From Oscillospiraceae bacterium Zagget12 (GTDB lineage: Bacteria > Bacillota > Clostridia > UBA1381), in assembly GCA_001941225.1 (NCBI GenBank), contig MSHM01000043.1, positions 1-59,426 on the forward strand: 59,426 nucleotides of DNA. Direction: 5' to 3'. The notes below the pieces were generated by a model. That model saw only the letters and a list, made by a program, of their open reading frames with translations, had not been told where the DNA came from and ran no database searches. Numbering within the stretch: position 1 is the stretch's first letter; every line of letters begins with the position of its first letter. The translations under genes and the position numbers were made by a program. Positions 40,309 through 49,703 of the stretch are shown one piece after another.

Positions 40309-40848
40309 TTAATAATTCTCCGCTTTAATCTTGAAGTATGATTGCGGATGGTTGCATACCGGACAGACAAGCGGAGCCTTTTTTCCGATATGTATATGAC
40401 CGCAGTTGGCGCATTCCCATATAACATCGCCGTCCTTTGAGAATACCGCGTCGCCTTTTACATTCGCGAGCAGCTTTCTGTAACGCTCCTCGTGCGCTTT
40501 TTCAATTTTTGCCACGCCCTCAAACAGAATTGCGATGTCGTTAAATCCTTCCTCTCTCGCCTCTTTTGCAAAGCCCGCATACATTTCGGTCCACTCGTAA
40601 TTCTCGCCTGCCGCCGCGTCCTCAAGGTTTGACATTGTATCCGAAACAGTACCGCCGTTTAAAAGCTTATACCACATTTTTGCGTGTTCTTTTTCATTAT
40701 TGGCTGTTTCTTCAAATATTTCGGCTATCTGCACATAACCGTCCTTTTTTGCCTTACTCGCAAAATATGTATATTTATTCCTCGCCTCGGATTCACCCGC
40801 GAACGCGGTCTTTAAATTTGCCTCTGTTTTACTTCCCTTCAAATCCAC
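40309..40848 (-). CDS. rbr: Rubrerythrin
   Basis: Peroxide-reducing non-heme diiron protein of anaerobes. 179 residues from GTG 40848: a ferritin-like four-helix domain with the ligands in [23 protein letters not shown] and [10 protein letters not shown], then a C-terminal rubredoxin domain with two CxxC pairs (CANCGH and CPVC). The start at 40848 gives [13 protein letters not shown] with AAGGTGG at the right distance. A GTG four codons upstream overlaps that site. Confidence 0.95.
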   Translation of the reverse strand: MDLKGSKTEANLKTAFAGESEARNKYTYFASKAKKDGYVQIAEIFEETANNEKEHAKMWYKLLNGGTVSDTMSNLEDAAAGENYEWTEMYAGFAKEAREEGFNDIAILFEGVAKIEKAHEERYRKLLANVKGDAVFSKDGDVIWECANCGHIHIGKKAPLVCPVCNHPQSYFKIKAENY

Positions 40849-40894
40849 TAAGCATCCCACCTTTTCTTAAAATATTATTAATATATTTTTAGGA

Positions 40895-40917
40895 CAAAGG
40901 CGCGTTTCGCGCCTTTG
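40895..40917 (-). terminator. Hairpin after hpf
   Basis: CAAAGGCGCG/CGCGCCTTTG, a 10-bp GC-rich stem with a 3-base loop, 5 bases past the hpf stop. The T tract is weak on the minus strand. Confidence 0.5.
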
Positions 40918-40922
40918 CGCTT

Positions 40923-41462
40923 TTATTCTATCGATTCGATAACTGCATATTTGCCGTCTTTTCTCTTATAGACTACATTCATTTCATCGGTATCCTGGTT
41001 TTTGAATACGAAGAAATTATGTCCCAAAAGATTCATTTGGAGAATAGCCTCCTCCGTGCTCATAGGCTTTACAACGAATCTCTTTGTCTTAACAACCTCA
41101 AATTCCTTGGTTTCCTCGCCCTCGGTATAAGCTGCGCCGCTAAGCAAAATATTATCAACCGTCGCATCTCTCTTTATTTTCTTTTCAAGACGGGTTTTAT
41201 TCTTTCTTATCTGTCTTTCGATAACGTCCACAATCTTATCAACAGCCGCCAGAATTTCCTTATCCGATGCCTCGGCTCTGTACATCATTCCCGCCGCGTA
41301 AATGGTTGCCTCGATATAATCATTATCCTTAATTGTTCCGATAACAACTCTTGCCTCTGATTCCTCCTTGAAAAACTTGTCGAGCTTTCCGAGCTTTTTC
41401 TCGACATAATTTCTGATTTGGTCTGTAACATTGTATCTTCTGCCTATAATATTGAACTTCAT
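40923..41462 (-). CDS. hpf: Ribosome hibernation promoting factor, long form
   Basis: Pairs 70S ribosomes into inactive 100S dimers in stationary phase. The 179-residue chain has the N-terminal S30AE domain (1-100, MKFNIIGRRYNVTDQIRNYVEKK) and the C-terminal dimerisation domain (about 120-179, KRFVVKPMSTEEAILQMNLLGHNFFVF) that marks the long type. AAGGAGTGAG precedes the ATG. Confidence 0.96.
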   Translation of the reverse strand: MKFNIIGRRYNVTDQIRNYVEKKLGKLDKFFKEESEARVVIGTIKDNDYIEATIYAAGMMYRAEASDKEILAAVDKIVDVIERQIRKNKTRLEKKIKRDATVDNILLSGAAYTEGEETKEFEVVKTKRFVVKPMSTEEAILQMNLLGHNFFVFKNQDTDEMNVVYKRKDGKYAVIESIE

Positions 41463-41512
41463 AAAATCTCACTCCTTGTGTGTGTTTTTCAGAGGATTTT
41501 TCTCTGTTAGTA

Positions 41513-41541
41513 TATATATACCCTAAAATTTGCGGCGTCAA
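41513..41541 (-). promoter_or_regulatory. hpf promoter
   Basis: On the minus strand TTGACG (41541-41536), 17-base spacer, TATATA (41518-41513), 51 bases before the start codon. Confidence 0.55.
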
Positions 41542-41574
41542 ACAAATTTTTCGGATTTTTTTGTTTTTTTGCAC

Positions 41575-41603
41575 TTGCTAAATAGTGAAATATATAGTAA
41601 AAT
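41575..41603 (+). promoter_or_regulatory. Promoter of the double GT-C glycosyltransferase gene
   Basis: TTGCTA (41575-41580), 17-base spacer, TAAAAT (41598-41603), divergent from the hpf promoter with about 35 bases between the two -35 elements. Confidence 0.5.
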
Positions 41604-41643
41604 ATTGTTTTAGAATAACATTATAATTTGAGGTGAATTTTTA

Positions 41644-44600
41644 ATGGTAGGAATTTTGTTTGTAATCCTTTTCGTGCTTTTGGCGGCTTACGCGATATGG
41701 AACTACACTCTTGCTCCGGCAGTAAGCAAAGGCATAAAAAAGGATAATAATGCCATATTTATCATCGCCGTCACTGCCGCGGCGTTTTTACTGAGGGTTA
41801 TTCTCAGCGCGGTATACAAGGGGCACGAAACGGATATGAACTGCTTTATAGGCTGGTCGAGCGCCGCCTTTGAGAACGGACTCAGCAAATTTTACACGCT
41901 CGATATGTTCCACGACTATCCGCCCGGATATATGTATGTGCTTTACGCGGTCGGCGCTTTGCAAAAGCTCTTCGGCTTTTCGGGCGGCGCGCAGTATATT
42001 CTTGTTAAGCTGCCTGCCGTTATATGCGATATTGTCACCGGCATTTTCATATACAAAATAGCAAGGAAAAAATTCTCGGACGGCATCTCGGCTCTTATTG
42101 CCTCGCTGTATCTCTTTAATCCCGCGGCAATATTAAACTGCTCGCTTTGGGGACAGGTGGACTCGGTATACACACTGTTTGTGCTGCTGATGATTTACTT
42201 TATCTCCGAGCGAAAAATGGTTATATCGTATTTTATGTTCGCGATATGTATATTTATCAAACCGCAGGCGTTTATTTTCACGCCGCTTGTGATATACAGC
42301 ATTATAGAAAACGTATTTCTGCCGAAATTCAATAAGAACGCGTTTGTTAAAAATCTGCTTTGGGGACTTGGCGCGATTTTGATGATGTTCATAATCTCGC
42401 TCCCGTTCGGAATTACGAATGTAATCGACCAATACAAGGCGACGCTTTCGTCATACCCGCATTTAACGGTCAACGCCTTCAATATTTGGGGAGCCTTCGG
42501 TCAAAACTGGACGGATCTTAACGCGTTTACGACCGTTCTCGGATATATAATCCTCGCGGCAATCGTCGCGTATTCAACCTATGTGTTCTTCAAGAGCAAA
42601 AACAACGGAAAATACTTCTTTGTCGGCGCTTTGCTGTCGTTTGCAACCTTTATGCTTTCAACAAAGATGCACGACCGTTACGCGTTTCCGGCTATGATTT
42701 TGCTGCTTATGGCGTTTATTACGACCGAGGACAGAGATGATTATACGCTGTATTCCGCGGTTACCCTTTCGCAGTTCTTTAATACCGCATGGGTGCTTTT
42801 CATTTACGAAACGGATATAAACAAATATTTCAAAAGTCCCGTAATCAACGTCGCATCGTTTGTCAATATCGCGATTTTCATATATATGATATATATAACG
42901 CAAAAGCATTATGTAAACTATTCTCCGAAAATAGCAGCTGTAAGCGCAAAAGCGGCGAAGAACGGCAAAAAATCCTCGGTTAAATACACGCCCGCCGCGC
43001 CGAAGAAAAAATTTAATTTCACGCTGAGCACCGCGTTTCCGAAAATAGCGAGAATAGACGTTATCGCTATGATTGTGATTACCGCGGTATACTCCGGCAT
43101 CGCCCTGTACGACCTCGGCGATATGCACGCTCCGGAAAGCGAATATATGCTGTCCGACGGAGAGGTCACTCTCGACCTCGGCGCCGACTACAGCATAAGC
43201 AAATATAAATTCTTCCTCGGCTCATACGAGCTTGGCGAGGAACGCGCTCTGTCGCTTACTATGAAAACAAGCGATGATATTGAAACCTACTCGCAAACAA
43301 TCACCGACGGCAGTGTATTCCACTGGGAGGAAAAGAATATTTCCGCCGAGGCGAGATATATAACGCTCTCCACCAACGGCGGTAAGCTGTCATTAAAGGA
43401 ATTTGCTCTGCTTGACTCGGACGGCAATATTATCACGCCCGTTTCCGCGTCTGTAAGCGGCGGCGAGGCTTTGTTTGACGAGCAAGACGAGGTTCCCGAA
43501 CGCTCAACCTTCCGCAACGGAACATACTTTGACGAAATATATCACGCGCGCACCGGCTACGAATTTGTTCACAGCCTGTCCGTATATGAGTGGACTCACC
43601 CGCCGCTCGGCAAGGTGTTTATCGCGCTCGGAATACTTCTGTTCGGAATGTGTCCTTTTGGCTGGAGAATTGCCGGAACGGTGTTCGGAATTATAATGGT
43701 TCCGATAATATATATGTTTGCGAAAAAGCTGCTGAAAAAATCTTGGCTCGCAATCGTTACGTGTCTGCTGTTCACGTTTGACTTTATGCACTTTGCTCAA
43801 ACGCGAATTGCCACCATTGACGTGTACGTAACGTTCTTCATAATGCTGATGTATTATTTTATGTACAAGTATTACAGCTCCAGCTTTTATGACACGCCTC
43901 TGAAAAAGACGCTCGGCACGCTTGCTCTGTGCGGAACGTGTATGGGACTGGGCATAGCAAGCAAGTGGACGGGCATATACGCCGGCGCGGGACTTGCGGT
44001 GCTGTTCTTCATCACTCTTTACAAGCGTTACAGCGAATACCGCTACGCCGTTAAATACCCGTCGGGTACAACGGACGGAATAAGCCATAAGTTTATAATA
44101 GATAACTTTAAGCCGTATATGATTAAAACACTGCTGTGGTGCTGTATATTCTTCATAATAGTTCCGATAATTATATATTGCCTGTCGTATATTCCGTACC
44201 TCAAGGCGCCGGACGCGAACGGACTGCAAACAATTATAGATAATCAACATTCGATGCTGACATATCACTCAAAGACGGTGCTCGGCTCGGAACATTCATT
44301 CTCCTCGCGCTGGTATGAATGGATAATTATGAAACGCCCGATATGGTACTACTCCGGAACGGTTGCCGACGGCATAAAAGAGGGCATAAGCTCATTCGGC
44401 AACCCGCTTGTATGGTGGCTCGGTATTCCCGCTTTCTTCTATATGATTTATCTCGTATTCAAGAAAAAGGATAAAAACGCGCTGTTCCTTGTGATTGCAT
44501 ATCTCGCTCAGCTTGTATTGTGGATACCCATTACAAGACTGACATTTATCTATCACTATTTCCCCTGCGTGCCGTTTATTGTGCTTATGATAGGCTATTC

Positions 44601-44781
44601 GCTGCTTAATATTTATAACGGCGCAAAGAATAAAAAAGCCGCTATGTACTGCATATTCGGCTATGCGGCGCTTGTAATTGTGATGTTTATAATGTTCTAC
44701 CCCGTGCTTTCGGGTCAGCCGGTAAGTGTGGATTACGTCAAAACCTTCCTGAAATGGTTTGACACCTGGGTATTGATTTAA
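41644..44781 (+). CDS. Double GT-C glycosyltransferase, phospholipid-carrier dependent (PMT-like C-terminal half)
   Basis: A 1045-residue membrane enzyme with two GT-C modules. Residues 1 to about 430 form a multi-helix unit with an acidic first-loop motif (HETDMNCF, Asp64) and HDYPPGY. A Lys/Ala-rich linker (427-465) is followed by one helix and a predicted extracytoplasmic beta domain (about 489-619). The C-terminal half (from about 624, TYFDEIYHARTGYEF, EWTHPPLGK, ASKWTG) matches protein O-mannosyltransferase-type proteins (PMT_2). It should transfer sugars from polyprenyl phosphate to protein or glycan outside the membrane. It is followed 12 bases later by the fumarase subunit gene. Confidence 0.85.
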   Translation: MVGILFVILFVLLAAYAIWNYTLAPAVSKGIKKDNNAIFIIAVTAAAFLLRVILSAVYKGHETDMNCFIGWSSAAFENGLSKFYTLDMFHDYPPGYMYVLYAVGALQKLFGFSGGAQYILVKLPAVICDIVTGIFIYKIARKKFSDGISALIASLYLFNPAAILNCSLWGQVDSVYTLFVLLMIYFISERKMVISYFMFAICIFIKPQAFIFTPLVIYSIIENVFLPKFNKNAFVKNLLWGLGAILMMFIISLPFGITNVIDQYKATLSSYPHLTVNAFNIWGAFGQNWTDLNAFTTVLGYIILAAIVAYSTYVFFKSKNNGKYFFVGALLSFATFMLSTKMHDRYAFPAMILLLMAFITTEDRDDYTLYSAVTLSQFFNTAWVLFIYETDINKYFKSPVINVASFVNIAIFIYMIYITQKHYVNYSPKIAAVSAKAAKNGKKSSVKYTPAAPKKKFNFTLSTAFPKIARIDVIAMIVITAVYSGIALYDLGDMHAPESEYMLSDGEVTLDLGADYSISKYKFFLGSYELGEERALSLTMKTSDDIETYSQTITDGSVFHWEEKNISAEARYITLSTNGGKLSLKEFALLDSDGNIITPVSASVSGGEALFDEQDEVPERSTFRNGTYFDEIYHARTGYEFVHSLSVYEWTHPPLGKVFIALGILLFGMCPFGWRIAGTVFGIIMVPIIYMFAKKLLKKSWLAIVTCLLFTFDFMHFAQTRIATIDVYVTFFIMLMYYFMYKYYSSSFYDTPLKKTLGTLALCGTCMGLGIASKWTGIYAGAGLAVLFFITLYKRYSEYRYAVKYPSGTTDGISHKFIIDNFKPYMIKTLLWCCIFFIIVPIIIYCLSYIPYLKAPDANGLQTIIDNQHSMLTYHSKTVLGSEHSFSSRWYEWIIMKRPIWYYSGTVADGIKEGISSFGNPLVWWLGIPAFFYMIYLVFKKKDKNALFLVIAYLAQLVLWIPITRLTFIYHYFPCVPFIVLMIGYSLLNIYNGAKNKKAAMYCIFGYAALVIVMFIMFYPVLSGQPVSVDYVKTFLKWFDTWVLI

Positions 44782-44793
44782 GGAGGGAAAGCT

Positions 44794-45636
44794 ATGCGTA
44801 TTATTAATTCAGATGAAATAACAAATGCTGTAAAGGCTATGTGCATAAGGGCGAACTGCCATATAAACGGCGATATAAAGCGCGCGCTTGAAAACGGTGT
44901 TCAAACCGAAAAATCCGATATTTCAAAGGGCGTGCTGAAAAATCTTTTGAAGAACGCGGAGATTGCCGATAGTAAAGAGGTTCCCATATGCCAGGACACC
45001 GGAATGGCGGTGTTCTTTATAGAAATAGGAAACGAGGTTTTTGTGGAGGGCGACACGATTACCGACGCCGTAAATAAAGGCGTCGCTCTCGGCTACACGG
45101 ACGGATATTTGAGGAAATCCGTCGTGCGTGACCCGCTTGACCGCGTAAATACAAAGGACAATACTCCGGCGGTTATTTACTATGATTTTGTAAAGGGCGA
45201 TAAAATAAAAATCACCTTTGCGCCAAAGGGTTTCGGCAGTGAAAACAAGAGCGGACTTAAAATGCTCAATCCGTCCGACGGACTTGACGGCGTGATTGAT
45301 TTCGTTATAGAAACCGTCAGAAAAGCGGGCGCGAATCCTTGTCCGCCTATGGTCATAGGCGTGGGAATCGGCGGCACTATGGATAAGGCGGCGCAGATTG
45401 CAAAAAAGGCGCTTACGCGCGATATTGATACCTCAAACGAAAATCCGTTTTACGCGGAGCTTGAAGAAACACTGCTCCAAAAAATAAACAAGCTCGGAAT
45501 AGGTCCGCAGGGTATGGGCGGCACAACCACCGCGCTTGCGGTAAACGTGGAAACATTCCCCACTCATATAGCGGGACTGCCTGTCGCGGTCAACGTAAAC
45601 TGTCACGCGACGCGGCATAGCGTGGAAATAATATAA
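44794..45636 (+). CDS. Fumarate hydratase class I, alpha subunit (FumA N-terminal/TtdA-like)
   Basis: Catalytic Fe-S subunit of a two-subunit fumarase or tartrate dehydratase. 280 residues, the usual alpha length. The three cluster Cys are in [21 protein letters not shown] and NVNCHATRH. The beta subunit (about 180-200 residues), normally the next gene, is absent: a terminator and the convergent smpB gene follow. It begins 12 bases after the glycosyltransferase with GGAGGG, so the two are co-transcribed without obvious functional link. Fumarase is favoured over tartrate dehydratase only by frequency. Confidence 0.88.
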   Translation: MRIINSDEITNAVKAMCIRANCHINGDIKRALENGVQTEKSDISKGVLKNLLKNAEIADSKEVPICQDTGMAVFFIEIGNEVFVEGDTITDAVNKGVALGYTDGYLRKSVVRDPLDRVNTKDNTPAVIYYDFVKGDKIKITFAPKGFGSENKSGLKMLNPSDGLDGVIDFVIETVRKAGANPCPPMVIGVGIGGTMDKAAQIAKKALTRDIDTSNENPFYAELEETLLQKINKLGIGPQGMGGTTTALAVNVETFPTHIAGLPVAVNVNCHATRHSVEII

Positions 45637-45644
45637 CCGCAGTG

Positions 45645-45676
45645 AAAAGACTGCCGATTATCGTCGGCAGTCTTTA
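45645..45676. terminator. Bidirectional terminator between the fumarase subunit and smpB
   Basis: AAAGACTGCCGA and TCGGCAGTCTTT, 12-bp perfect stem around a 6-base loop. Confidence 0.9.
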
Positions 45677-46150
45677 TTAGTACCTATTATTACTTTTAAG
45701 TGAACGCTCGATATTTCGCCTTGCGTCTTTTTTAGCAATATCCTCGCGCTTGTCATACAGCTTTTTGCCCTTTGCGACCGCCAAAGATACCTTAATAAGC
45801 GAGCCTTTCAGATATACGGACAGGGGTATAAGCGCGTAGCCGTCCTGTTGGAGTTGACCCGAGAGCTTTAATATTTCTTTTTTATGGAGCAAAAGCTTTC
45901 TGTCACGCATAGGGTCGCGGTTAAATATATTTCCCTTTTCAAACGGGCTTATATTCATTTGCTTGATAAATACCTCGCCGTTTTTTATCGAGGCGTAAGC
46001 GTCGGTTAGGTTTATCTTTCCCTGACGCGCGGATTTAACCTCGGTACCGGCTAATTCTATGCCCGCCTCTATTGTTTCCAATATAAAGTATTCATAACGC
46101 GCTTTTTTGTTCTGCGCGAGAGTTTTGTTGTTTTCTTTTTTCCCCGACAC
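45677..46150 (-). CDS. smpB: SsrA-binding protein SmpB
   Basis: Partner of tmRNA in rescue of stalled ribosomes. 157 residues from GTG 46150, with AAGGAG ahead. Conserved blocks: [59 protein letters not shown], and the basic tail [14 protein letters not shown] longer frame to 46270 overlaps the thioesterase gene and is not supported. No ssrA RNA gene was seen nearby. Confidence 0.95.
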   Translation of the reverse strand: MSGKKENNKTLAQNKKARYEYFILETIEAGIELAGTEVKSARQGKINLTDAYASIKNGEVFIKQMNISPFEKGNIFNRDPMRDRKLLLHKKEILKLSGQLQQDGYALIPLSVYLKGSLIKVSLAVAKGKKLYDKREDIAKKDARRNIERSLKSNNRY

Positions 46151-46187
46151 GGCAATCTCCTTTCCGATTTTTTGTAAATAAAATGTA

Positions 46188-46658
46188 TTAAGATTTTCTC
46201 TCGTTATGCGATTTATACCGTTTTTCGCCCTCTTTGTACAGCTTACTCTCATAAGCGTTGCCCTCGTCATAGGTAAGCGACGGTATCGGCGACGGTTTTC
46301 CGTTTTTATCGAGCGATACCATTGTAAAAAACGCCGTAAGCGCTATTTGCCTTTTGCCCGTGATTAAATCCTCGGATTCAACGGTTACAAAAACCTCCAT
46401 CGAAGAATGTCCCGCGTATATAACCTGCGATTTGCAGGTTACAAGCTCGCCGACAAGCACCGGCTTTTTAAAATTCAGCTCCTCAACCCTGGCGGTTACG
46501 CAATTTGTATGCGCGTGCTTTTGAGCGGCGACTCCCGCCGCACTGTCCATCATTTTCATTATCTCTCCGCCGTGCACGTTGCCCGCCGGATTTGCCTGCA
46601 TAGGAAGAACCATCTGCGCAAGCACGGAAAAAGACTCCTTCATTGATTTTGACCGCAT
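46188..46658 (-). CDS. Acyl-CoA thioesterase, hotdog fold (YciA/BACH type)
   Basis: Hydrolyses acyl-CoA to free acid and CoA. 156 residues with the family segment [23 protein letters not shown], where Asn, His and Asp form the active site, and the conserved [13 protein letters not shown] strand. AGGAGGA lies 7 bases before the ATG. It is 37 bases upstream of smpB and 16 bases downstream of recN, so it may be co-transcribed with both. Confidence 0.92.
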   Translation of the reverse strand: MRSKSMKESFSVLAQMVLPMQANPAGNVHGGEIMKMMDSAAGVAAQKHAHTNCVTARVEELNFKKPVLVGELVTCKSQVIYAGHSSMEVFVTVESEDLITGKRQIALTAFFTMVSLDKNGKPSPIPSLTYDEGNAYESKLYKEGEKRYKSHNERKS

Positions 46659-46673
46659 CTGTATTCCTCCTGT

Positions 46674-48344
46674 TTAATTTCTCTTCGCGTTTTTCAGCAT
46701 TTCCCTCGCGTGGCTCAATGCTGTTTCCGTCACCTCGCCGCCGTCGATTATTCTGGCAAGCTCATTTTCTCTGCCCTCTTCGTCAAGCTCCGTCAGCGTG
46801 GTTCGTGCCATATCGCCGTCGGTATCCTTGCTTATAAGGTAATGATTATCCGCCGCTGCGGCAAGCTGAGGCAAATGCGTTATACATATTACCTGCTTAT
46901 TCGCGCCAATATCGGAAAGCTTTTTTGCGATACTCAATGCCGCTTTTCCCGAAACGCCGGTGTCTATTTCGTCAAAAATAAGGGTGTCCACACCGTCACT
47001 GTCGGCAAGTATGGATTTTATCGCAAGCATTACCCTTGACAGCTCGCCGCCCGATGCTATTTTCGCAAGCGGCTTTAGCGGTTCGCCCGGATTTGTGCTT
47101 ATCAAAAATTCCACCTTATCCATACCGTTTTCATAAAAGGCATTATCGGAATCCACCTTCACGCAAAACCTTGATTTTTCCATATTAAGCTCACCGAGCG
47201 ATTTTTCTATAGCCTTTTCAAGCGTAAGCGCCGCCTTTTTTCTTCTCTCGGAAAGTATTCTTCCCTTTTCGGATAAATCCTTGTTTATTGATTTAAGCTC
47301 AGCTTTAAGCTCATTTGTCTTTTCGTCGCTGAGCATTATCTCGTTTAAATCGCTTTCCGCCTTGGCGAGATATTCAAGAATTTCTTCAATACTTCCGCCG
47401 TATTTGCGCTTTAGCTTTGAAATCAAATCCAGCCGCTCTTCTATATCGTTAAGAGTTTGCTCGTCAAACTCTACGCTGTCGCCGAATTCCTTTAATTCGT
47501 GAGCCGTATCCTCCAGAGTATACATAATGGTGCTTAGGGAATCATATATGGCGCCGAGCTGCGGGTTTAAATCGCTTATTCCCGACATCGCGTCCACCGC
47601 TATGCTTATGCCGTCATACGCGGACTGCTCCTCATCGCCGCCGTAAATATTTCGATACGCCTCGCTTACGGAACTTGTTATCTTCTCGGCATTGGCGTAT
47701 ATATCACGCTGCTTTTTTAAATCCTCTTCCTCGCCCTTTTCAAGCGACGCTTTTTTTATTTCATTCACCTGATATTCAAGCAAGTCAATCCTTTGCATTT
47801 TCTCCTGCTCGTCCATTTCAAGCGACGCTATCTTTTTTTCGGTTTCGCGCTTTTTTGATAATATTGCCTTATATTGATTAATATATTCCTCATTATCTGC
47901 GTAAGCGTCCAAAAAATCCGAATGACGCGCCGGAGTCAAAAGCGCCTGATTATCGTGTTGACCGTGTATATTTATAAGCTCGTCCGCAAGAGCACGCAGA
48001 ATATTCAGCGTTACCGCCATTCCGTTAATTCTGGCAACGCTTTTGCCGTCCTTTGTAATCTGTCTTGTGATAACGACCTCGCCGCCGTCAACATCTATAT
48101 CGTTGCTTTCAAGAGCGTCACACACGCTTTTGGGCGCGTCAAAAATGCCCTGCACCACCGCCTTATCCGTGCCGTAGCGCACAAGCTCCTTATTCGCCCT
48201 GTCACCGAGAATCATATTGATTGAATCTATTATAATCGACTTGCCCGCGCCCGTTTCACCCGTCAATACGCTTACTCCGCCGTGAAAATCAACGTCGAGC
48301 CTGTCTATTACGGCGACATTTTTTATTGAAAGCTGATTTAACAT
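46674..48344 (-). CDS. recN: DNA repair protein RecN
   Basis: SMC-like ATPase that acts at double-strand breaks. 556 residues, normal length. The P loop GETGAGKS lies near residue 30 after the RecN opening MLNQLSIKNVAVIDRL. Two long coiled-coil segments cover about 150-380. The ABC signature is in LAKIASGGELSRVMLAIK, and Walker B is TLIFDEIDTGVSG. It follows argR by 14 bases, an order common in Firmicutes. Confidence 0.97.
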   Translation of the reverse strand: MLNQLSIKNVAVIDRLDVDFHGGVSVLTGETGAGKSIIIDSINMILGDRANKELVRYGTDKAVVQGIFDAPKSVCDALESNDIDVDGGEVVITRQITKDGKSVARINGMAVTLNILRALADELINIHGQHDNQALLTPARHSDFLDAYADNEEYINQYKAILSKKRETEKKIASLEMDEQEKMQRIDLLEYQVNEIKKASLEKGEEEDLKKQRDIYANAEKITSSVSEAYRNIYGGDEEQSAYDGISIAVDAMSGISDLNPQLGAIYDSLSTIMYTLEDTAHELKEFGDSVEFDEQTLNDIEERLDLISKLKRKYGGSIEEILEYLAKAESDLNEIMLSDEKTNELKAELKSINKDLSEKGRILSERRKKAALTLEKAIEKSLGELNMEKSRFCVKVDSDNAFYENGMDKVEFLISTNPGEPLKPLAKIASGGELSRVMLAIKSILADSDGVDTLIFDEIDTGVSGKAALSIAKKLSDIGANKQVICITHLPQLAAAADNHYLISKDTDGDMARTTLTELDEEGRENELARIIDGGEVTETALSHAREMLKNAKRN

Positions 48345-48358
48345 ATTATGAGAGCTCC

Positions 48359-48805
48359 TTAGCTAAAAAGTTTCATTAATTTTTCCGCTATTTCAGCGGA
48401 TTTTTCTTCATTTTTGGTTATTATAAGCAGCGTATCGTCGCCCGCTATCGAGCCGAGAAAATCGTCCTTCATAGCCGCGTCAACGGACGCCGCCACGGCT
48501 GACGCCATACCGGGATATGTCTTTACCACCACATTGTTCATAGCGTAATCTATACTTCTTACCGTATCGGTAATCATATTTATCCTGCGGTCAAGCTCCT
48601 CCGGAATATCTCTTGAAGTGGTGTATATACTTCCTCCGTTCGGAATAGGCACTTTGATAAGTCCCAGCTCCTTTATATCCCTTGAAACGGTAGCCTGCGT
48701 TACGGCATATCCGCTCTTATTAAGCTCCTTTATAAGCTGCTCGTGAGTTTTTATATTTTGTTCGTGTATAATTTTAAGGATTTGTCCCTGTCTTTTATAT
48801 TTCAA
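48359..48805 (-). CDS. argR: Arginine repressor ArgR/AhrC
   Basis: Hexameric arginine-dependent regulator. 148 residues. The winged-helix N-terminus includes the family block VTQATVSRDIKELGLIKVP. The C-terminal domain has the arginine-binding region GSIAGDDTLLIITKNEE. It lies between nadK (23 bases) and recN, probably one operon. No arginine genes are in the window. Confidence 0.95.
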   Translation of the reverse strand: MKYKRQGQILKIIHEQNIKTHEQLIKELNKSGYAVTQATVSRDIKELGLIKVPIPNGGSIYTTSRDIPEELDRRINMITDTVRSIDYAMNNVVVKTYPGMASAVAASVDAAMKDDFLGSIAGDDTLLIITKNEEKSAEIAEKLMKLFS

Positions 48806-48828
48806 ATTAAAGACCTCCCCGCTATGAT

Positions 48829-49671
48829 TTAAGAAAGCTTTTTCAGCAGTGTGTCATAAAACGACTGTTCGCCGATTTTTACAAGCTCAAAGTCATATTC
48901 GGATTCCGTTATAACAACCTCGTCCGAGTCTTTTATGTAACCCTGAACATCGCCGTCCGCTGTTACGACCGCCTCGCCGCCGTATTCGCTGTCAAGTCTT
49001 ATTTTTATTACCTTATCGGAGGAGAGAACGGCACTTCTCACTGAAAGCATATGCGCGCATATCGGTGTCGCGACGTAAAGACGCATACAAGGATCCGCCA
49101 CCGGTCCGCCCGCCGATATGGAATATCCCGTAGAGCCGGTCGGCGTGGCTATTATAAGTCCGTCCGCCGTGTATCGGTTTACCTCCTCGCCGTTTGTGGA
49201 CAGCTCTATGCGGATAAGCTTTTCGCCCAAAGACTTTGATACGACAACATCGTTTAACGCGTGAAATGAAAACTGAACCTTATTCGATTTTCTTACCTCG
49301 GCTTTCATCATCATTCTTTTTTCGATTTTGAAATCATCGTTTAAAAATTTGGTAAGAGCCTCCTCCATATCGTCTATCTCAATCTCGGTCATAAATCCTA
49401 TCTTTCCGAGATTTATTCCGAGTATGGGTATTCTTCGCTTTGCACATTCGGCGGCTCTTTGCAATATTGTGCCGTCACCGCCCAAAACAAGAACATATTC
49501 CGCGTTTTCGTATATCTTGGCGGAGGGAACATATTTTATATTCATTCCGAGAACGCCGTATGCCTCGTCCATATAAATATCAGCTTTATCGCTTAAAAAA
49601 TCGACAAGGCGCCTTGTATTTATAAGACCGAAATCCTTGCTGTTATTGGGAATAACCGCAATTCTCTTCAT
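48829..49671 (-). CDS. nadK: NAD kinase
   Basis: Phosphorylates NAD to NADP. 280 residues, typical length. GGDGT is at 64-68, followed by the substrate segment NDVVVSKS and the glycine-rich ADGLIIATPTGSTGYSISAGGP. First gene of the nadK-argR-recN unit. Confidence 0.96.
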   Translation of the reverse strand: MKRIAVIPNNSKDFGLINTRRLVDFLSDKADIYMDEAYGVLGMNIKYVPSAKIYENAEYVLVLGGDGTILQRAAECAKRRIPILGINLGKIGFMTEIEIDDMEEALTKFLNDDFKIEKRMMMKAEVRKSNKVQFSFHALNDVVVSKSLGEKLIRIELSTNGEEVNRYTADGLIIATPTGSTGYSISAGGPVADPCMRLYVATPICAHMLSVRSAVLSSDKVIKIRLDSEYGGEAVVTADGDVQGYIKDSDEVVITESEYDFELVKIGEQSFYDTLLKKLS

Positions 49672-49703
49672 AAATTTTCCACCTCCGCAATTCAGTATAT
49701 TAT

